DNA from: an uncultured Bacilli bacterium
GTDB lineage: Bacteria > Bacillota_I > Bacilli_A > RF39 > UBA660
Direction of reading: 5' to 3'
Assembly (NCBI GenBank): GCA_934085675.1
Contig: CAKOHH010000004.1
Span: 42,408-106,407 of the forward strand
DNA: 64,000 bases
The stretch's first letter is position 1, and each line of letters starts with the position of its first letter. This document shows, piece by piece, positions 25,081 to 34,546 of this stretch. The position numbers and the translations under genes were made by a program. Under the pieces are notes generated by a model. That model had not been told where the DNA came from and did no database searches. It saw only the letters and a list, made by a program, of their open reading frames with translations.

Positions 25081-25983
25081 ATGAATGTAAATTTAGAATT
25101 ATATAAAGTATTTTATTACGTTGCAAAAAATAAAAGTATCACTCGTGCAGCAAATGAATTATCTATTAGTCAACCCGCTATAAGTAAATCTATAAAAACA
25201 CTAGAGGAGCAAATTAATACTCAACTATTCATCAGAAAAAGAGATGGTGTTTCTTTGACAGAAACAGGGAATACAATATATAAAAAAATCAAAGAAGCTA
25301 TGGAACTTATTGATTCAGCAGAAAATGATTTAAAATCATTAACAAATTTGGAATATGGTACTATTAATATCGGAGCTAGTAAAACAATAATACATGAATT
25401 TTTAATGCCATATATCAAATCTTTTCATAAAGACTACCCAAATATAAATATTAGAATATTCACCGATAAAACCTCCGATTTAATTAAAAAGTCAAAAATG
25501 GGATTAATAGATGTTATTTTTACTAATATGCCATTTAATCTACCAAGCGAATTTGAATCAATAAATGTAATGAACCTGCATGATTGTTTTGTAGCAAATC
25601 AAAATTTTAATTATCTAAAAAATAAAGTAATAGATAAAGATTCATTTCAAAAATTACCTTTATTAATACTAACTAAGGGAGCAACCAATAGAATTAGATT
25701 AGATGATTACTGTTCCAGCAATAATATGATTATAAAGCCTGAAATGGAATTTGGAAGTAATACACTAATTAAAGAATTCGCTATAGCCGGATTTGGAATT
25801 GGAATGTTAACAGAAGAACATGTTAAAGGAGAAATTAATAATGGTGATTTATTTAAATTAAATATAAATTTTAAATTAAAAGATAAATATTTAGGATTAA
25901 TCTATAATAAGGATAATTTAAATTTGGTATCAAAAAAATTCATAAAATACATCAAAAAAAATACTGCTGATAAAAATCAATAG
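25081..25983 (+). CDS. LysR-family transcriptional regulator
   Basis: About 300 residues: an N-terminal winged helix (LELYKVFYYVAKNKSITRAA; SQPAISKSIKTLE; LFIRKRDGVSLTETG) and a periplasmic-binding-like effector domain (from YGTINIGASKT onward). ATG 25081 was chosen because AAAGGAGA is directly upstream; the earlier in-frame TTG/ATG codons lack a site. LysR proteins usually regulate a divergent gene, here the sigma-like operon. The effector is unknown. The gene has no metabolic neighbour. Confidence 0.88.
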   Translation: MNVNLELYKVFYYVAKNKSITRAANELSISQPAISKSIKTLEEQINTQLFIRKRDGVSLTETGNTIYKKIKEAMELIDSAENDLKSLTNLEYGTINIGASKTIIHEFLMPYIKSFHKDYPNINIRIFTDKTSDLIKKSKMGLIDVIFTNMPFNLPSEFESINVMNLHDCFVANQNFNYLKNKVIDKDSFQKLPLLILTKGATNRIRLDDYCSSNNMIIKPEMEFGSNTLIKEFAIAGFGIGMLTEEHVKGEINNGDLFKLNINFKLKDKYLGLIYNKDNLNLVSKKFIKYIKKNTADKNQ

Positions 25984-25987
25984 TATT

Positions 25988-27241
25988 TTATTTTTTAAAT
26001 TTATTATTCGTATTACTTAATACATTACTTAAGTCTTTAAAATAATTAATAAGATTAGTAAAATCCATTGCTTCACTAAAATCATCATACGCTTGTACAA
26101 ATAATTCAAATTGTTCTTCTTCACTAAACACTTTTACATGTGCACCGTCACTGCCTTCAGAACCAATAAGTCCAATTTTTTTAATTATTGCAGGTTTTGA
26201 ATACATAAATAGGTCTTTTTTGTTCTCACTACTATCAATTTGTAATGTTTCAACATATTGATTATTTTCTTTATTTACCAATCCAAAATATGCCCAGGGA
26301 TACTTTTTAAAAGTTTCTGCCCTTGATACCATTGCAACAGTGCTGTTAGAATTTCTAGATAAAGTTTTTTGCTCACCAAAGTTATTCTTGCCTAATTTGG
26401 CAACTAATGAAACTTTTTCAAATGGACCATACTTTAAAAAAGTTTGTGATTTTGATCTTATTTTATAATAATTCAATAACTGTGTAGTACTGTTAGTTTG
26501 GAAATCATTTATTCTAAAATCTTTAATTGATAATATTTTTTTTACATAATCTTCACTGTATTGTAATAAATCATTATTACCATCTATATCGGTTAAAATC
26601 CAATGCAATATATCAATAGAATTCATATTTTTATTACCAGTTAATCTTTGAAAATCAGGATTATTTTTTAATTGTTCAGTTGTTACCCCTAATAAGTGTA
26701 ATAATTGTTTCTCTTTTATTTGAAAATTGAAATATTCACTTGAATCCAAATTATTTGTTGTTAATTCAGCAATTAATTCCTTATTATTATAAACTTTATA
26801 ATAAACTTGAACTGCTTCTTTCATTAGAAGTAACGTTTTTTGAATTTCATTTACATTCATATCAATATTAGATTTATCGTATATTAAATAATTTCCACTT
26901 TTATCTTTTACTGGCTCAACTAATTTTCTATGATATTTATCAGCAATAGAATCACTTTTACCTTCTTTAATTAATAATTTTTCATAATACTGCTTTACAC
27001 TAATAAAATAACTTTCTAATAAACCTTTAAATGTAATATCATTATCATATTTATCATTTCTTATTATATTATAACAATCACTTTGATCTTCCAAAACATG
27101 AATTACATCTTCAATAGAATTATTAATTAACATATATTCACAATCATATATACCTTTTGACTTAAGTTCTTTATTAATCATTGATATTACTTTTCTGAAA
27201 TCTAATATTTGATGAAGTTTAATCTCCATTGCTTCATTCAT
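25988..27241 (-). CDS. Unknown 417-residue protein, possibly PBECR4-type nuclease-domain protein
   Basis: The middle section SSEYFNFQIKEKQLLHLLG resembles proteins annotated with the PBECR4 domain (a phage-type Barnase/EndoU/ColicinE5-RelE-like nuclease group), and the C-terminal half has a compact beta-rich stretch (FLKYGPFEKVSLVAKLGKN; YPWAYFGLVNKE; FMYSKPAIIKKIGLIG). TAGGAGG precedes the ATG. It lies 19 bp after a broken XRE regulator gene (27261-27740), an arrangement typical of regulator-toxin or regulator-nuclease pairs. The family call is tentative. Confidence 0.5.
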   Translation of the reverse strand: MNEAMEIKLHQILDFRKVISMINKELKSKGIYDCEYMLINNSIEDVIHVLEDQSDCYNIIRNDKYDNDITFKGLLESYFISVKQYYEKLLIKEGKSDSIADKYHRKLVEPVKDKSGNYLIYDKSNIDMNVNEIQKTLLLMKEAVQVYYKVYNNKELIAELTTNNLDSSEYFNFQIKEKQLLHLLGVTTEQLKNNPDFQRLTGNKNMNSIDILHWILTDIDGNNDLLQYSEDYVKKILSIKDFRINDFQTNSTTQLLNYYKIRSKSQTFLKYGPFEKVSLVAKLGKNNFGEQKTLSRNSNSTVAMVSRAETFKKYPWAYFGLVNKENNQYVETLQIDSSENKKDLFMYSKPAIIKKIGLIGSEGSDGAHVKVFSEEEQFELFVQAYDDFSEAMDFTNLINYFKDLSNVLSNTNNKFKK

Positions 27242-27260
27242 TTTTTCTACCTCCTATAAA

Positions 27261-27740
27261 CTAATTTTTCTTAGGTAATTTTTTATAATCATATTTATCC
27301 ATTATTGGATTAAGTAATTCTTGTGCTTTATTTAATTCTTCTACTGCTTGTTCTAATGTATATTTTCTTTTACCATTTTTAAGTATTTTTAAATGTTCTG
27401 CTACTTCAAATATTATAAATCTTAACTTTTCTTGCTTTTTCTCTTTTAGTAAAATCAAATTGCAATAAAACTGTTTCTTTGATGGACTACTATTATTAGG
27501 CACTTCATTATTTGTTTATTCTTGTTCCAATGGCATACCTATTGAGTAAATATATGCATTATTCCACATCTTCTAATTCATCAAAAGGCCATTTAAAGTA
27601 CTTCTACTTATTTCCAATAATTTAGCAAGTTCTCTTCGAGAAATTTCCTTTGCAATTCTGGCATTCTCAATAATATTTTCACTTCTTTCTTCTAAATTAT
27701 TTCTTCTAGATTTGATTTTATCACTTTTTTTTAAATTCAT
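27261..27740 (-). pseudogene. XRE-family regulator, interrupted by two in-frame stops
   Basis: Read from ATG 27740, one frame encodes ARIAKEISRRELAKLLEIS, a helix-turn-helix, then TAG after GLLMN and TAA after MPLEQE, and finally the tail YTLEQAVEELNKAQ ... KYDYKKLPKKN ending at 27261. The same tail closes the intact regulator at 15878-16402. No frameshift is required to reach the tail, though the linker is poorly conserved. An internal GTG at 27503 could still express the 80-residue C-terminal part. Confidence 0.72.
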
Positions 27741-27801
27741 CTACAAAAAGACTACGAAAATTTATTTCATGTCTTTGACCTATTTTTATTTTCGGTAGCA
27801 A

Positions 27802-27848
27802 TTGCACAATAAACTCATATTTGATAAAATAATAATGTGATGGATATG
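27802..27848 (+). promoter_or_regulatory. Consensus promoter placing the start site on the initiation codon
   Basis: TTGCAC (27802-27807) and TAAAAT (27825-27830) are exactly 17 bp apart, so transcription should start near 27837. The first possible start codons are GTG 27837, ATG 27840 and ATG 27846, and no ribosome site precedes them. The mRNA may be leaderless or have a leader under 10 bases. Confidence 0.55.
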
Positions 27849-28814
27849 AAAAAGAAAATATTGGATATAATTACTTTAACCTTTTGTTTTGGATGGCTTT
27901 TCATTGTTGTAGTTAATCTCGACAAAGCAACATTTTGGATAGAAAAAATGCTTCAAAAGAATAACCAAATCACCTTGGAAGATAAAAATGAATATTTTAA
28001 AGATGATACTTATCAATTTGTTAAAAATACAGATAATTTTCTTCCTTTAAGTAAAAATGATCTTAAAAATATTTTTTATACGATTGTTAACAGTGGTTGG
28101 AAAAAATTCACCTTCTATTGTCCAAGTGAATATACAGAATGTTTAAATGACGTGAAAGATATGAGTCAAAATCAAGATCTTCTAACTCATCTAAATAACT
28201 ACGTTCATCCTTTTAATGGCTTTTCCAACGTAAAAACTATTATTAGTGAAAACAGAGAAATCACGGTTTCTATTGACTACTTTTATACAGAAGATGAGAT
28301 AAAAGTAATTAACGATAAAGTAGATGAAATACTAAAAAAACAAATAAACGATTCTATGAGTATCGAAGATAAAATAAGAGCTATTCATGATTATATCATC
28401 AATAATACCAAATATGATGTAGCGAGAAACAATGATGGCAAAAGTCCTTATCATTCTTACACGGCTTATGGTCCTCTTTTAGAAGGATATGCCACTTGCA
28501 ATGGTTACACAGATGCCATGGCCTTATTTCTTATCAAAATGAACATTCCTAATTTCAAAGTTGCCATGACTCCAGAAGATAATGAAACTATAGATGGTCA
28601 TGTTTGGAATGCCGTTTATTTAAATAATAATTGGTATCATCTAGACCTTACTTGGGATGATCCTGTTAGTAATGATGGAAAAGATTATTTACAACATAAA
28701 TATTTTTTAATCACAACTAAAGAACTAAAAGAAATTGACAGTGGGGATGTTCCTGTTTTAGAACACCAATTTAAAACAAGTATTTATCCTGAATTAAAAG
28801 AAAAACAAGCCTAA
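27840..28814 (+). CDS. Membrane-anchored transglutaminase-like protein
   Basis: About 324 residues. One N-terminal membrane helix (residues 6-25) anchors an extracellular domain whose C-terminal half is a transglutaminase/cysteine-protease fold: YATCNGYTDAMAL gives the nucleophile Cys, GHVWNAVYLNNNWYHLD the His and LDLTWDD the Asp. Bacterial members act on wall peptides or proteins; the substrate is unknown. ATG 27840 or 27846 is likely. It shares a bidirectional terminator with the convergent miaA. Confidence 0.82.
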   Translation: MDMKKKILDIITLTFCFGWLFIVVVNLDKATFWIEKMLQKNNQITLEDKNEYFKDDTYQFVKNTDNFLPLSKNDLKNIFYTIVNSGWKKFTFYCPSEYTECLNDVKDMSQNQDLLTHLNNYVHPFNGFSNVKTIISENREITVSIDYFYTEDEIKVINDKVDEILKKQINDSMSIEDKIRAIHDYIINNTKYDVARNNDGKSPYHSYTAYGPLLEGYATCNGYTDAMALFLIKMNIPNFKVAMTPEDNETIDGHVWNAVYLNNNWYHLDLTWDDPVSNDGKDYLQHKYFLITTKELKEIDSGDVPVLEHQFKTSIYPELKEKQA

Positions 28815-28825
28815 ACTTGCTTTTC
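28800..28825. terminator. Bidirectional terminator between the transglutaminase gene and miaA
   Basis: GAAAAACAAG (28800-28809) and CTTGCTTTTC (28816-28825) pair over 10 bp with one mismatch and a 6-base loop. The stop codons of the two convergent genes (28812-28814 plus strand; 28811-28813 minus strand) overlap in the loop. Confidence 0.6.
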
Positions 28826-29665
28826 AATAAAAGATGATACATCATCAATCGTTTTAGAAAAATCTTCATAACAAACGGAAAACCAATGAATTGGTAATTG
28901 ATGATTAAAAAAAGTATATTGTCTCTTGGCATAATGCCGAGAGTTTTTTTTGATAAGTTCTTTCGTTTCCTCTAAAGAAAGATTACCATCAAAATATGAA
29001 TATAATTCTTTATAGCCGATAGCCGTTTGTAAAGCTTTAGAATTTAAATGCTCATTATAAAACTTTCTTACTTCCTCTAGAAGTCCTTCTGCAAACATCA
29101 TATCAACTCTTCTATCAATAATGTTATATAAATTATTTCTATCCGTTGTAAGACCAATAAAAATAGTATTATAAAGAGACTTTGGTTCAACTAAAGAAGT
29201 TGTTTCTTTTTGTAAAAATCTTATCATACGCCGACGATTATTGGGATGAATTAAACATTTTTCATCTTTTTTTAAACACATTTGATAAAGCTCTTCATTA
29301 CTATATTCATCATAAGTTTCCTTATTTTCTTCTACAGAAAAACGATAATCAAATAAAGCAGCTTTTAAATAAAGGCCCGTACCGCCGACAAAAATAATAG
29401 TTTTATCTTTATTTTCTTCAATAATTTTTCGGGCATCTTTTTGATAATCATAAACAGTATAATTAACTTCTGGGGAAACTATGTCAAAAAGATAATGATT
29501 CACCCCTTCTTTTTCACTTTCTTTTATCTTCGCCGTGCCAATATCCATACCTTTATAAACTTGCATGGCATCACAGTTAACAATAATCCCGTGATATTTT
29601 TTAGCAAGGGCTACACTTAATTTTGTTTTACCAACACCAGTTGGTCCTGTTATAGCTATAATCAT
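28811..29665 (-). CDS. miaA: tRNA dimethylallyltransferase
   Basis: MiaA adds a dimethylallyl group to A37 of tRNAs reading UNN codons. The 284-residue protein has the P-loop ITGPTGVGKTKLS, VNCDAMQVYKGMDIGTAK, HYLFDI, the IFVGGTGLYLKA strand and the C-terminal QTAIGYKEL and RRYAKRQ-like HYAKRQYTFF. I selected ATG 29665, which is 8 bp from AAAGG; GTG 29674 and ATG 29671 are too near it. It follows mutL by about 11 bp in the yqeG-yqeH-mutL-miaA operon. Confidence 0.95.
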   Translation of the reverse strand: MIIAITGPTGVGKTKLSVALAKKYHGIIVNCDAMQVYKGMDIGTAKIKESEKEGVNHYLFDIVSPEVNYTVYDYQKDARKIIEENKDKTIIFVGGTGLYLKAALFDYRFSVEENKETYDEYSNEELYQMCLKKDEKCLIHPNNRRRMIRFLQKETTSLVEPKSLYNTIFIGLTTDRNNLYNIIDRRVDMMFAEGLLEEVRKFYNEHLNSKALQTAIGYKELYSYFDGNLSLEETKELIKKNSRHYAKRQYTFFNHQLPIHWFSVCYEDFSKTIDDVSSFIEKQV

Positions 29666-29676
29666 TTTCATCACCT

Positions 29677-31440
29677 TTAATTCATACTTCTTTTAAACAT
29701 TCTCTCCAAATCATAAATACTAAATTTAATAATGGTTGGTCTGCCATGAGGACAATTATAAGGATTATCACAGGCACAAAGTTCATCTAATAACTCTTCT
29801 TGGGCTTCATGAGAAATATGCATATTTGCCTTAATACTCATTTTACAAGATAAAGTAATCGCAATACTTTCATTAAATTTAACGCGGTCAAAACCATCTA
29901 AACCAGCAATAATAAGATCAATAATTCTTCTTATACTTTCTTCTTCATGTCCTTTTAAAAGCCATGTAGGATGTGCTTTAACGACAAAAGTATTAACGCC
30001 AAACTCTTCTATTTGAAAACCCATATCTGTTAAAACAGGAAGTTCATTTTTTAATTTTAAAAAATCGCTGCCATTTAATTCAATTGTAATAGGGAATAAT
30101 AAGTTAGTAGTACTTACTTCTTTAGCTTTTAAAGCGCGCATATTTCTTTCATAGTTTACTCTTTCTTGAGCAGCATGTTGGTCAATTAAGTAAACACCGT
30201 TTTCATTTTCAGCAATAATATATGTACCATGAGCAACTCCAACAGGATAAAGTTTTAATTTTTTCATTTCAGGATTAACGATAACATCTTCTGTAGGTAT
30301 CTCTTTTGTTTGGCTTTCTTCTGCTCTTACAAAATCAAAGGTCGTTTGAATATTAGAAGGTTTTACTTCTTCATCTGCTTCCTTCACAACATTTTCGACA
30401 ATTTCTTCTTTAAACGGATTACTTTCTGGCATTCTTAAAACTGCATCTGGTATTAAAAGGGCTTTATAAAGAGCTTGTTTTAAGGTGTTATAAATCAAAT
30501 CATATAAAACAGGCATTTTTTCTATTTTAATATCTTGCTTAGTCGGATGAATATTAACATCTATTAAAGTTGGATCCGTATAAATATTTAAAACAACGAT
30601 AGGAAATTTAATATCTGGTTTATATGTATAATACGCATCATTAATAGCTTTATTGACATCATAATTTTTTACGACACGACCATTTACCATAACAATCATA
30701 TGGTTACGATTACTTTTTAAAATTTCTGGTTTGGCAATATAACCTTGTAAGTCAAAATCATCATTACTATTTCTTACTTCAATCATTTTTGAAGAAACAC
30801 TTACGCCATAAATTTCATGAATTGTTTTTAATAAATCACCACTGCCACTTGTCTTAACTAAATCTTTACTATCATGATTAAGTGTAAAAGAAATATTCGG
30901 GTGCGCTAAAGATAGTTTTTCAAGGTAGCATACACAACTAGCAAGCTCGGCAGAATCACTTTTTAAATATTTTAATCTAGCCGGTGTATTATAAAAAAGA
31001 TTTGTAACCGTAATTTTAGTTCCTTTTCTTAAATCCCCAGATTCATCTACTAAAATATGTCCACCTTCGATAATGATATGTGTACCAATAGTTCCATCAC
31101 TTGTTGTCATTTCTGTTTTAGAAACACTGGCAATAGAAGGTAGGGCCTCACCACGGAAGCCTAAAGTATCAATGAAAAATAAATCATCATCTTTATAAAT
31201 CTTACTAGTTGCATGTCTTTGAAAAGATAAATGAGCATCTTCCCTACTCATTCCTGAACCATTATCAATAACCTCGATTTTCTTTTTACCGCCTTCTATT
31301 AAATTAACTTCAATAATCGTAGCACCTGCATCAATACTATTTTCACATAATTCTTTAATAATTGAAGAACACTTTTCAACGACTTCCCCAGCGGCAATTT
31401 TATTAGCAAGTGTCTCATCCATTACACGTATTTTATTCAT
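29677..31440 (-). CDS. mutL: DNA mismatch repair protein MutL
   Basis: The 587-residue protein has the GHKL ATPase domain (IAAGEVVEKCSSIIKEL, IEVIDNGSGM, LGFRGEALPSI) and a C-terminal endonuclease domain with DQHAAQERVNYE and CDNPYNCPHGRPT, motifs of MutL proteins that nick DNA in bacteria lacking MutH. No mutS is visible in this window. It starts 4 bp after yqeH and precedes miaA. Confidence 0.96.
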   Translation of the reverse strand: MNKIRVMDETLANKIAAGEVVEKCSSIIKELCENSIDAGATIIEVNLIEGGKKKIEVIDNGSGMSREDAHLSFQRHATSKIYKDDDLFFIDTLGFRGEALPSIASVSKTEMTTSDGTIGTHIIIEGGHILVDESGDLRKGTKITVTNLFYNTPARLKYLKSDSAELASCVCYLEKLSLAHPNISFTLNHDSKDLVKTSGSGDLLKTIHEIYGVSVSSKMIEVRNSNDDFDLQGYIAKPEILKSNRNHMIVMVNGRVVKNYDVNKAINDAYYTYKPDIKFPIVVLNIYTDPTLIDVNIHPTKQDIKIEKMPVLYDLIYNTLKQALYKALLIPDAVLRMPESNPFKEEIVENVVKEADEEVKPSNIQTTFDFVRAEESQTKEIPTEDVIVNPEMKKLKLYPVGVAHGTYIIAENENGVYLIDQHAAQERVNYERNMRALKAKEVSTTNLLFPITIELNGSDFLKLKNELPVLTDMGFQIEEFGVNTFVVKAHPTWLLKGHEEESIRRIIDLIIAGLDGFDRVKFNESIAITLSCKMSIKANMHISHEAQEELLDELCACDNPYNCPHGRPTIIKFSIYDLERMFKRSMN

Positions 31441-31444
31441 CTTT

Positions 31445-32407
31445 TCACCTCTTAAAAAAACTAGGAGTTATACTTAAACATTCCTGATTTTCTAAATATA
31501 ATGTTAAAGTAGTACTTTCTTTAATATAGAAAAAACCAAGGCCTTTGATATATAAATTAGTAGGCTCTGTAATCTTAATTTCTTTTTTTATTTTATTTTC
31601 TTCACTTGGCTTTTTATACGTTTTAAAAACCTTTATCTTTTCACTTCCAAACCAAATAATATTCTCGTCATGATTCATTTCTAAAAATAAAAAATCTTCA
31701 AGCATACAGAAACTGTTCTTTTTCATAGGCAAACTTAACGGCTTAATTTCTTTTTTTAAGTTAGCTTTTTTTTGTAAATCTAAAGTCATATAAGAAAGTT
31801 CATCAATAAAACCAATCGTGTCATATAACGTTTTATTTTTATAAGAAACTTTTATAAAGTTTAAAGTAGTATTCCTTGCTTCACTAATGGTTAGTAATTC
31901 TCTTTTATTTTCTTCTTTTAATAAAGTATTTAAAAGACTACTTTTTCCCGCATTAGTAGGACCTGTAAAATAAATATTTTGATAAAAAGTATTTTCTAAA
32001 AGAGTTTTTATTTTGAAAACGTTTTTCTCATTAACAAAGAAAATATCTTCTTTAATTTTAAAATCTTTTTGTAACCATTCCTTAATCTTTAAATAATATA
32101 TACTTTTTGGAATAGTATCTTTTTTAGTCACAACAAATACTTTAGGTAAAGTAATTTTTTGATAATACTGGATATTTTCAGGATATAAATTTAAAAAATC
32201 ACAGCAAAAAATAGCAAATCCAGAAGAAGCATTTATTTTTGATAAGATATCTTTACTTTGACTTTCTTTAACTGAAGAAAGTTCATGATAATGCGTCATC
32301 CGAAAACAACGTTTACAATAATTTTGTGATATATCACTAACGTAACCTTCTTTTTTTTCTTCTTTATCTTGTAATAAAACGCCACAGCCAAGACAATACT
32401 TACTCAT
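31445..32407 (-). CDS. yqeH: YqeH-like circularly permuted GTPase
   Basis: YqeH assists 30S ribosome assembly. The 320-residue protein opens with a treble-clef zinc finger (CLGCGVLL ... CKRCFRMTHY), then presents the GTPase motifs in permuted order: TKKD (G4), GPTNAGKSSLLN (G1), then DTIGF at the G3 place, where most relatives have DTPG. It is about 45 residues shorter than the B. subtilis protein. It overlaps yqeG by 8 bp and precedes mutL by 4 bp. Confidence 0.9.
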   Translation of the reverse strand: MSKYCLGCGVLLQDKEEKKEGYVSDISQNYCKRCFRMTHYHELSSVKESQSKDILSKINASSGFAIFCCDFLNLYPENIQYYQKITLPKVFVVTKKDTIPKSIYYLKIKEWLQKDFKIKEDIFFVNEKNVFKIKTLLENTFYQNIYFTGPTNAGKSSLLNTLLKEENKRELLTISEARNTTLNFIKVSYKNKTLYDTIGFIDELSYMTLDLQKKANLKKEIKPLSLPMKKNSFCMLEDFLFLEMNHDENIIWFGSEKIKVFKTYKKPSEENKIKKEIKITEPTNLYIKGLGFFYIKESTTLTLYLENQECLSITPSFFKR

Positions 32408-32921
32408 AATACTCTCCTTTTTTAAATATCCCCTTCTTACTAAAATTACTTAAAATTATTTTTTCCATTGCCCGATTAATCTTTGTAACAAATCTTTCTT
32501 TATTACTAATTGGATTAACTAAAATGCTCGTAAAGCCAAGGCGATTAGCCCCATAAATATCAGTTAATAATTGGTCACCAACACAAGCAATATCAATGTC
32601 TTTTAAATGATACATTTTTAATATTTTTTGATATTTCTTTTTAAATGGTTTATAACTTTTAAAAGCACTATCTACATTACATTTTTCTTTAAATGGCTCT
32701 ACTCTTTTTTTAGAAGCATTCGAAATAATAATAGCTTTTATACCTAAATCTTCTAAATATAAGAAAAAATCCATTAATTTTTTATCTGGTGTTACTTCGT
32801 CTAAAGAAGCTAAAGTATTATCTAAGTCAAACAAAATACACTTGATACCCTTTTTATGAAGTTGTTCATAGTCAATTTCATAAATACTTCTTTTATACAT
32901 ATCTGGTCTAAATATATCCAT
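32400..32921 (-). CDS. yqeG: YqeG-family HAD phosphatase
   Basis: The 173-residue HAD-IIIA phosphatase has the nucleophile motif FDLDNTLASLD, the Ser/Thr motif IIISNASKKR and the acidic motif CVGDQLLTDIYGANR. The substrate in the cell is unknown; the pairing with YqeH is common in Bacillota. First gene of the yqeG-yqeH-mutL-miaA operon; a TGATATACT extended -10 lies about 35 bp upstream. Confidence 0.88.
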   Translation of the reverse strand: MDIFRPDMYKRSIYEIDYEQLHKKGIKCILFDLDNTLASLDEVTPDKKLMDFFLYLEDLGIKAIIISNASKKRVEPFKEKCNVDSAFKSYKPFKKKYQKILKMYHLKDIDIACVGDQLLTDIYGANRLGFTSILVNPISNKERFVTKINRAMEKIILSNFSKKGIFKKGEYYE

Positions 32922-32954
32922 AAGCCACCATCCCTTGTCACAAGTATATCATGA

Positions 32955-33740
32955 TTATAAATCTTTTTTAACTAATTTTAGGTATAATTCCTTATTTTCA
33001 GGGGAAAGTTCTGGACTTCTTTGAATAATTTCTTCTAAAGAAAAATCTGGATTTTTTTTAGTTAAAGTTGCTAGATTTTGTAAAAGTTTTCTTTGTTCGA
33101 CTAGTCTTTTTTTCTCAGATTCGTCATCTTTAGAAAATGAGAAAACTTCATAAATAACACCTGGTTTTTCTTTAGTACTTTCTTTGAATTTTATAGATTC
33201 TTCGTCTAAATAAATTTCTGCTTTATTTAAATCGTAAGCTTCTTTTTTTACATTAGATAAATTATTTTGATAATTTAAAAGTTGTCCTTCTAAATATTTT
33301 TCTTTTTGAATATATATTTTTTGCTTTTTAATAACTTTTTCTCGCATAGAGAAAAGAACTACATTTAAAGAAATAAGACCTATACCGCCTATCGCATAAT
33401 TTATTAAAAGTGCTTCTGAAAATGGTTGACTTGAAAGTAAGGCAAATCCCCCTAGAGTGGCGATAGTATTACTCCATATTTTAATCTCACATATTTTTCT
33501 TTCTCTATTAATATATTTTTTAAGACTGGCTTTTTCCTTTGCCAATTCTTTTTGTTTTTTTAAAATAGCTTCTGGAAAAGAGCCTAAGATAAGCTTCTCT
33601 CTTCCTTTTATTTTTTCATCTCTTTCATTTTCTTGTTCCAATATTTCTTTGGGATTACTCATCCTATTTCGGATATCTATATTACCTTGTTCGTCCATGA
33701 CAACAAGTTTATCTTTCGTTACAAAATATTCTTTATTCAA
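32955..33740 (-). CDS. Unknown membrane protein with coiled-coil flanks
   Basis: A 261-residue protein with charged, probably coiled-coil segments (residues 45-85 and 140-175) around two hydrophobic helices (about 92-128), and a C-terminal helical part (NPDFSLEEIIQRSPELSPENKELYL). It starts with TTG at 33740; AAGGAAGG lies 12 bp upstream, which is far. I do not recognise the family. It is divergent from sigK. Confidence 0.6.
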   Translation of the reverse strand: MNKEYFVTKDKLVVMDEQGNIDIRNRMSNPKEILEQENERDEKIKGREKLILGSFPEAILKKQKELAKEKASLKKYINRERKICEIKIWSNTIATLGGFALLSSQPFSEALLINYAIGGIGLISLNVVLFSMREKVIKKQKIYIQKEKYLEGQLLNYQNNLSNVKKEAYDLNKAEIYLDEESIKFKESTKEKPGVIYEVFSFSKDDESEKKRLVEQRKLLQNLATLTKKNPDFSLEEIIQRSPELSPENKELYLKLVKKDL

Positions 33741-33853
33741 TACGCATCAATTCCTTCCTTTATGTGCTTTAAAATGGTACCACAAACGCTTTCAAAAAAC
33801 AAGGAATGAAAGGGAAAAAAACGCATAAATTTTATTAAAGGAAGGGATTTATT

Positions 33854-34546
33854 TTGTTTTTAATTAATTTTTTTAAATCATTACTTTTTTTTACAGGAAG
33901 TTACTCTAATAATGTTTTTTTAAAACCTCTTTCAGAGGAAGATGAAAAAGAATGTATTTTAAAAATGATGCAAGGAAATGAGGAAGCACGAAATAAATTA
34001 ATCGAACATAATCTAAGACTAGTTGCCCATATTGTCAAAAAATTTGATGTTAAGGAAGCCGATGTGGATGATTTAATTGGTATTGGCACCATTGGCCTTA
34101 TTAAAGGTGTCGATTCTTATAACTTTGATAAAAATATTAAACTAACCACTTACGCGGCTAAATGTATCCAAAATGAGATACTTATGTATTTTAGGAGTCT
34201 TAAAGGTTCCAACTTAAAAAGTATGAGTTTAAATGACTCTATTGGTTATGACAAAGACGGAAATGAGATCAGTCTTATCGAGGTTATTAAGGATGAAAAA
34301 GATGATATCACAAACGTTTTACAAACCAAAGATAATTTAACTTTAGTAAATGAATATATGAAATTTTTAACCAAAAGAGAACAAGAAATTTTAATGAAAC
34401 GTTATGGCCTTATGAATAGAAAAGAAATGACCCAAAAAGAAATTGCTAAAGAACTTAAAATATCACGTAGTTATGTTTCAAGGATTGAAAAAAGAGCCTT
34501 AACGAAAATATTAAAAGAATTTATAAAAAATAATAAAGCAAACTAA
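33854..34546 (+). CDS. sigK: Sporulation sigma factor SigK (pro-sigma-K)
   Basis: SigK directs late mother-cell transcription during sporulation. The 230-residue protein matches SigK closely: KPLSEEDEKECILKMM, ARNKLIEHNLRLVAHIVKKF (region 2), IGTIGLIKGVDSYN, and SRSYVSRIEKRAL (region 4). The first 20 residues (FLINFFKSLLFFTGSY) are a hydrophobic pro-sequence like that cut by SpoIVFB, whose gene is 1 kb away. The start is TTG 33854 behind AAAGGAAGGG; no ATG is available. The gene is uninterrupted, without a skin-type element. Confidence 0.9.
   Translation: MFLINFFKSLLFFTGSYSNNVFLKPLSEEDEKECILKMMQGNEEARNKLIEHNLRLVAHIVKKFDVKEADVDDLIGIGTIGLIKGVDSYNFDKNIKLTTYAAKCIQNEILMYFRSLKGSNLKSMSLNDSIGYDKDGNEISLIEVIKDEKDDITNVLQTKDNLTLVNEYMKFLTKREQEILMKRYGLMNRKEMTQKEIAKELKISRSYVSRIEKRALTKILKEFIKNNKAN

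Noticed and set aside
32955..33853. A sigma-E-type promoter before sigK
   Set aside because: CATAAATT near 33824 resembles a -10 element, but no acceptable -35 is present at the required distance.
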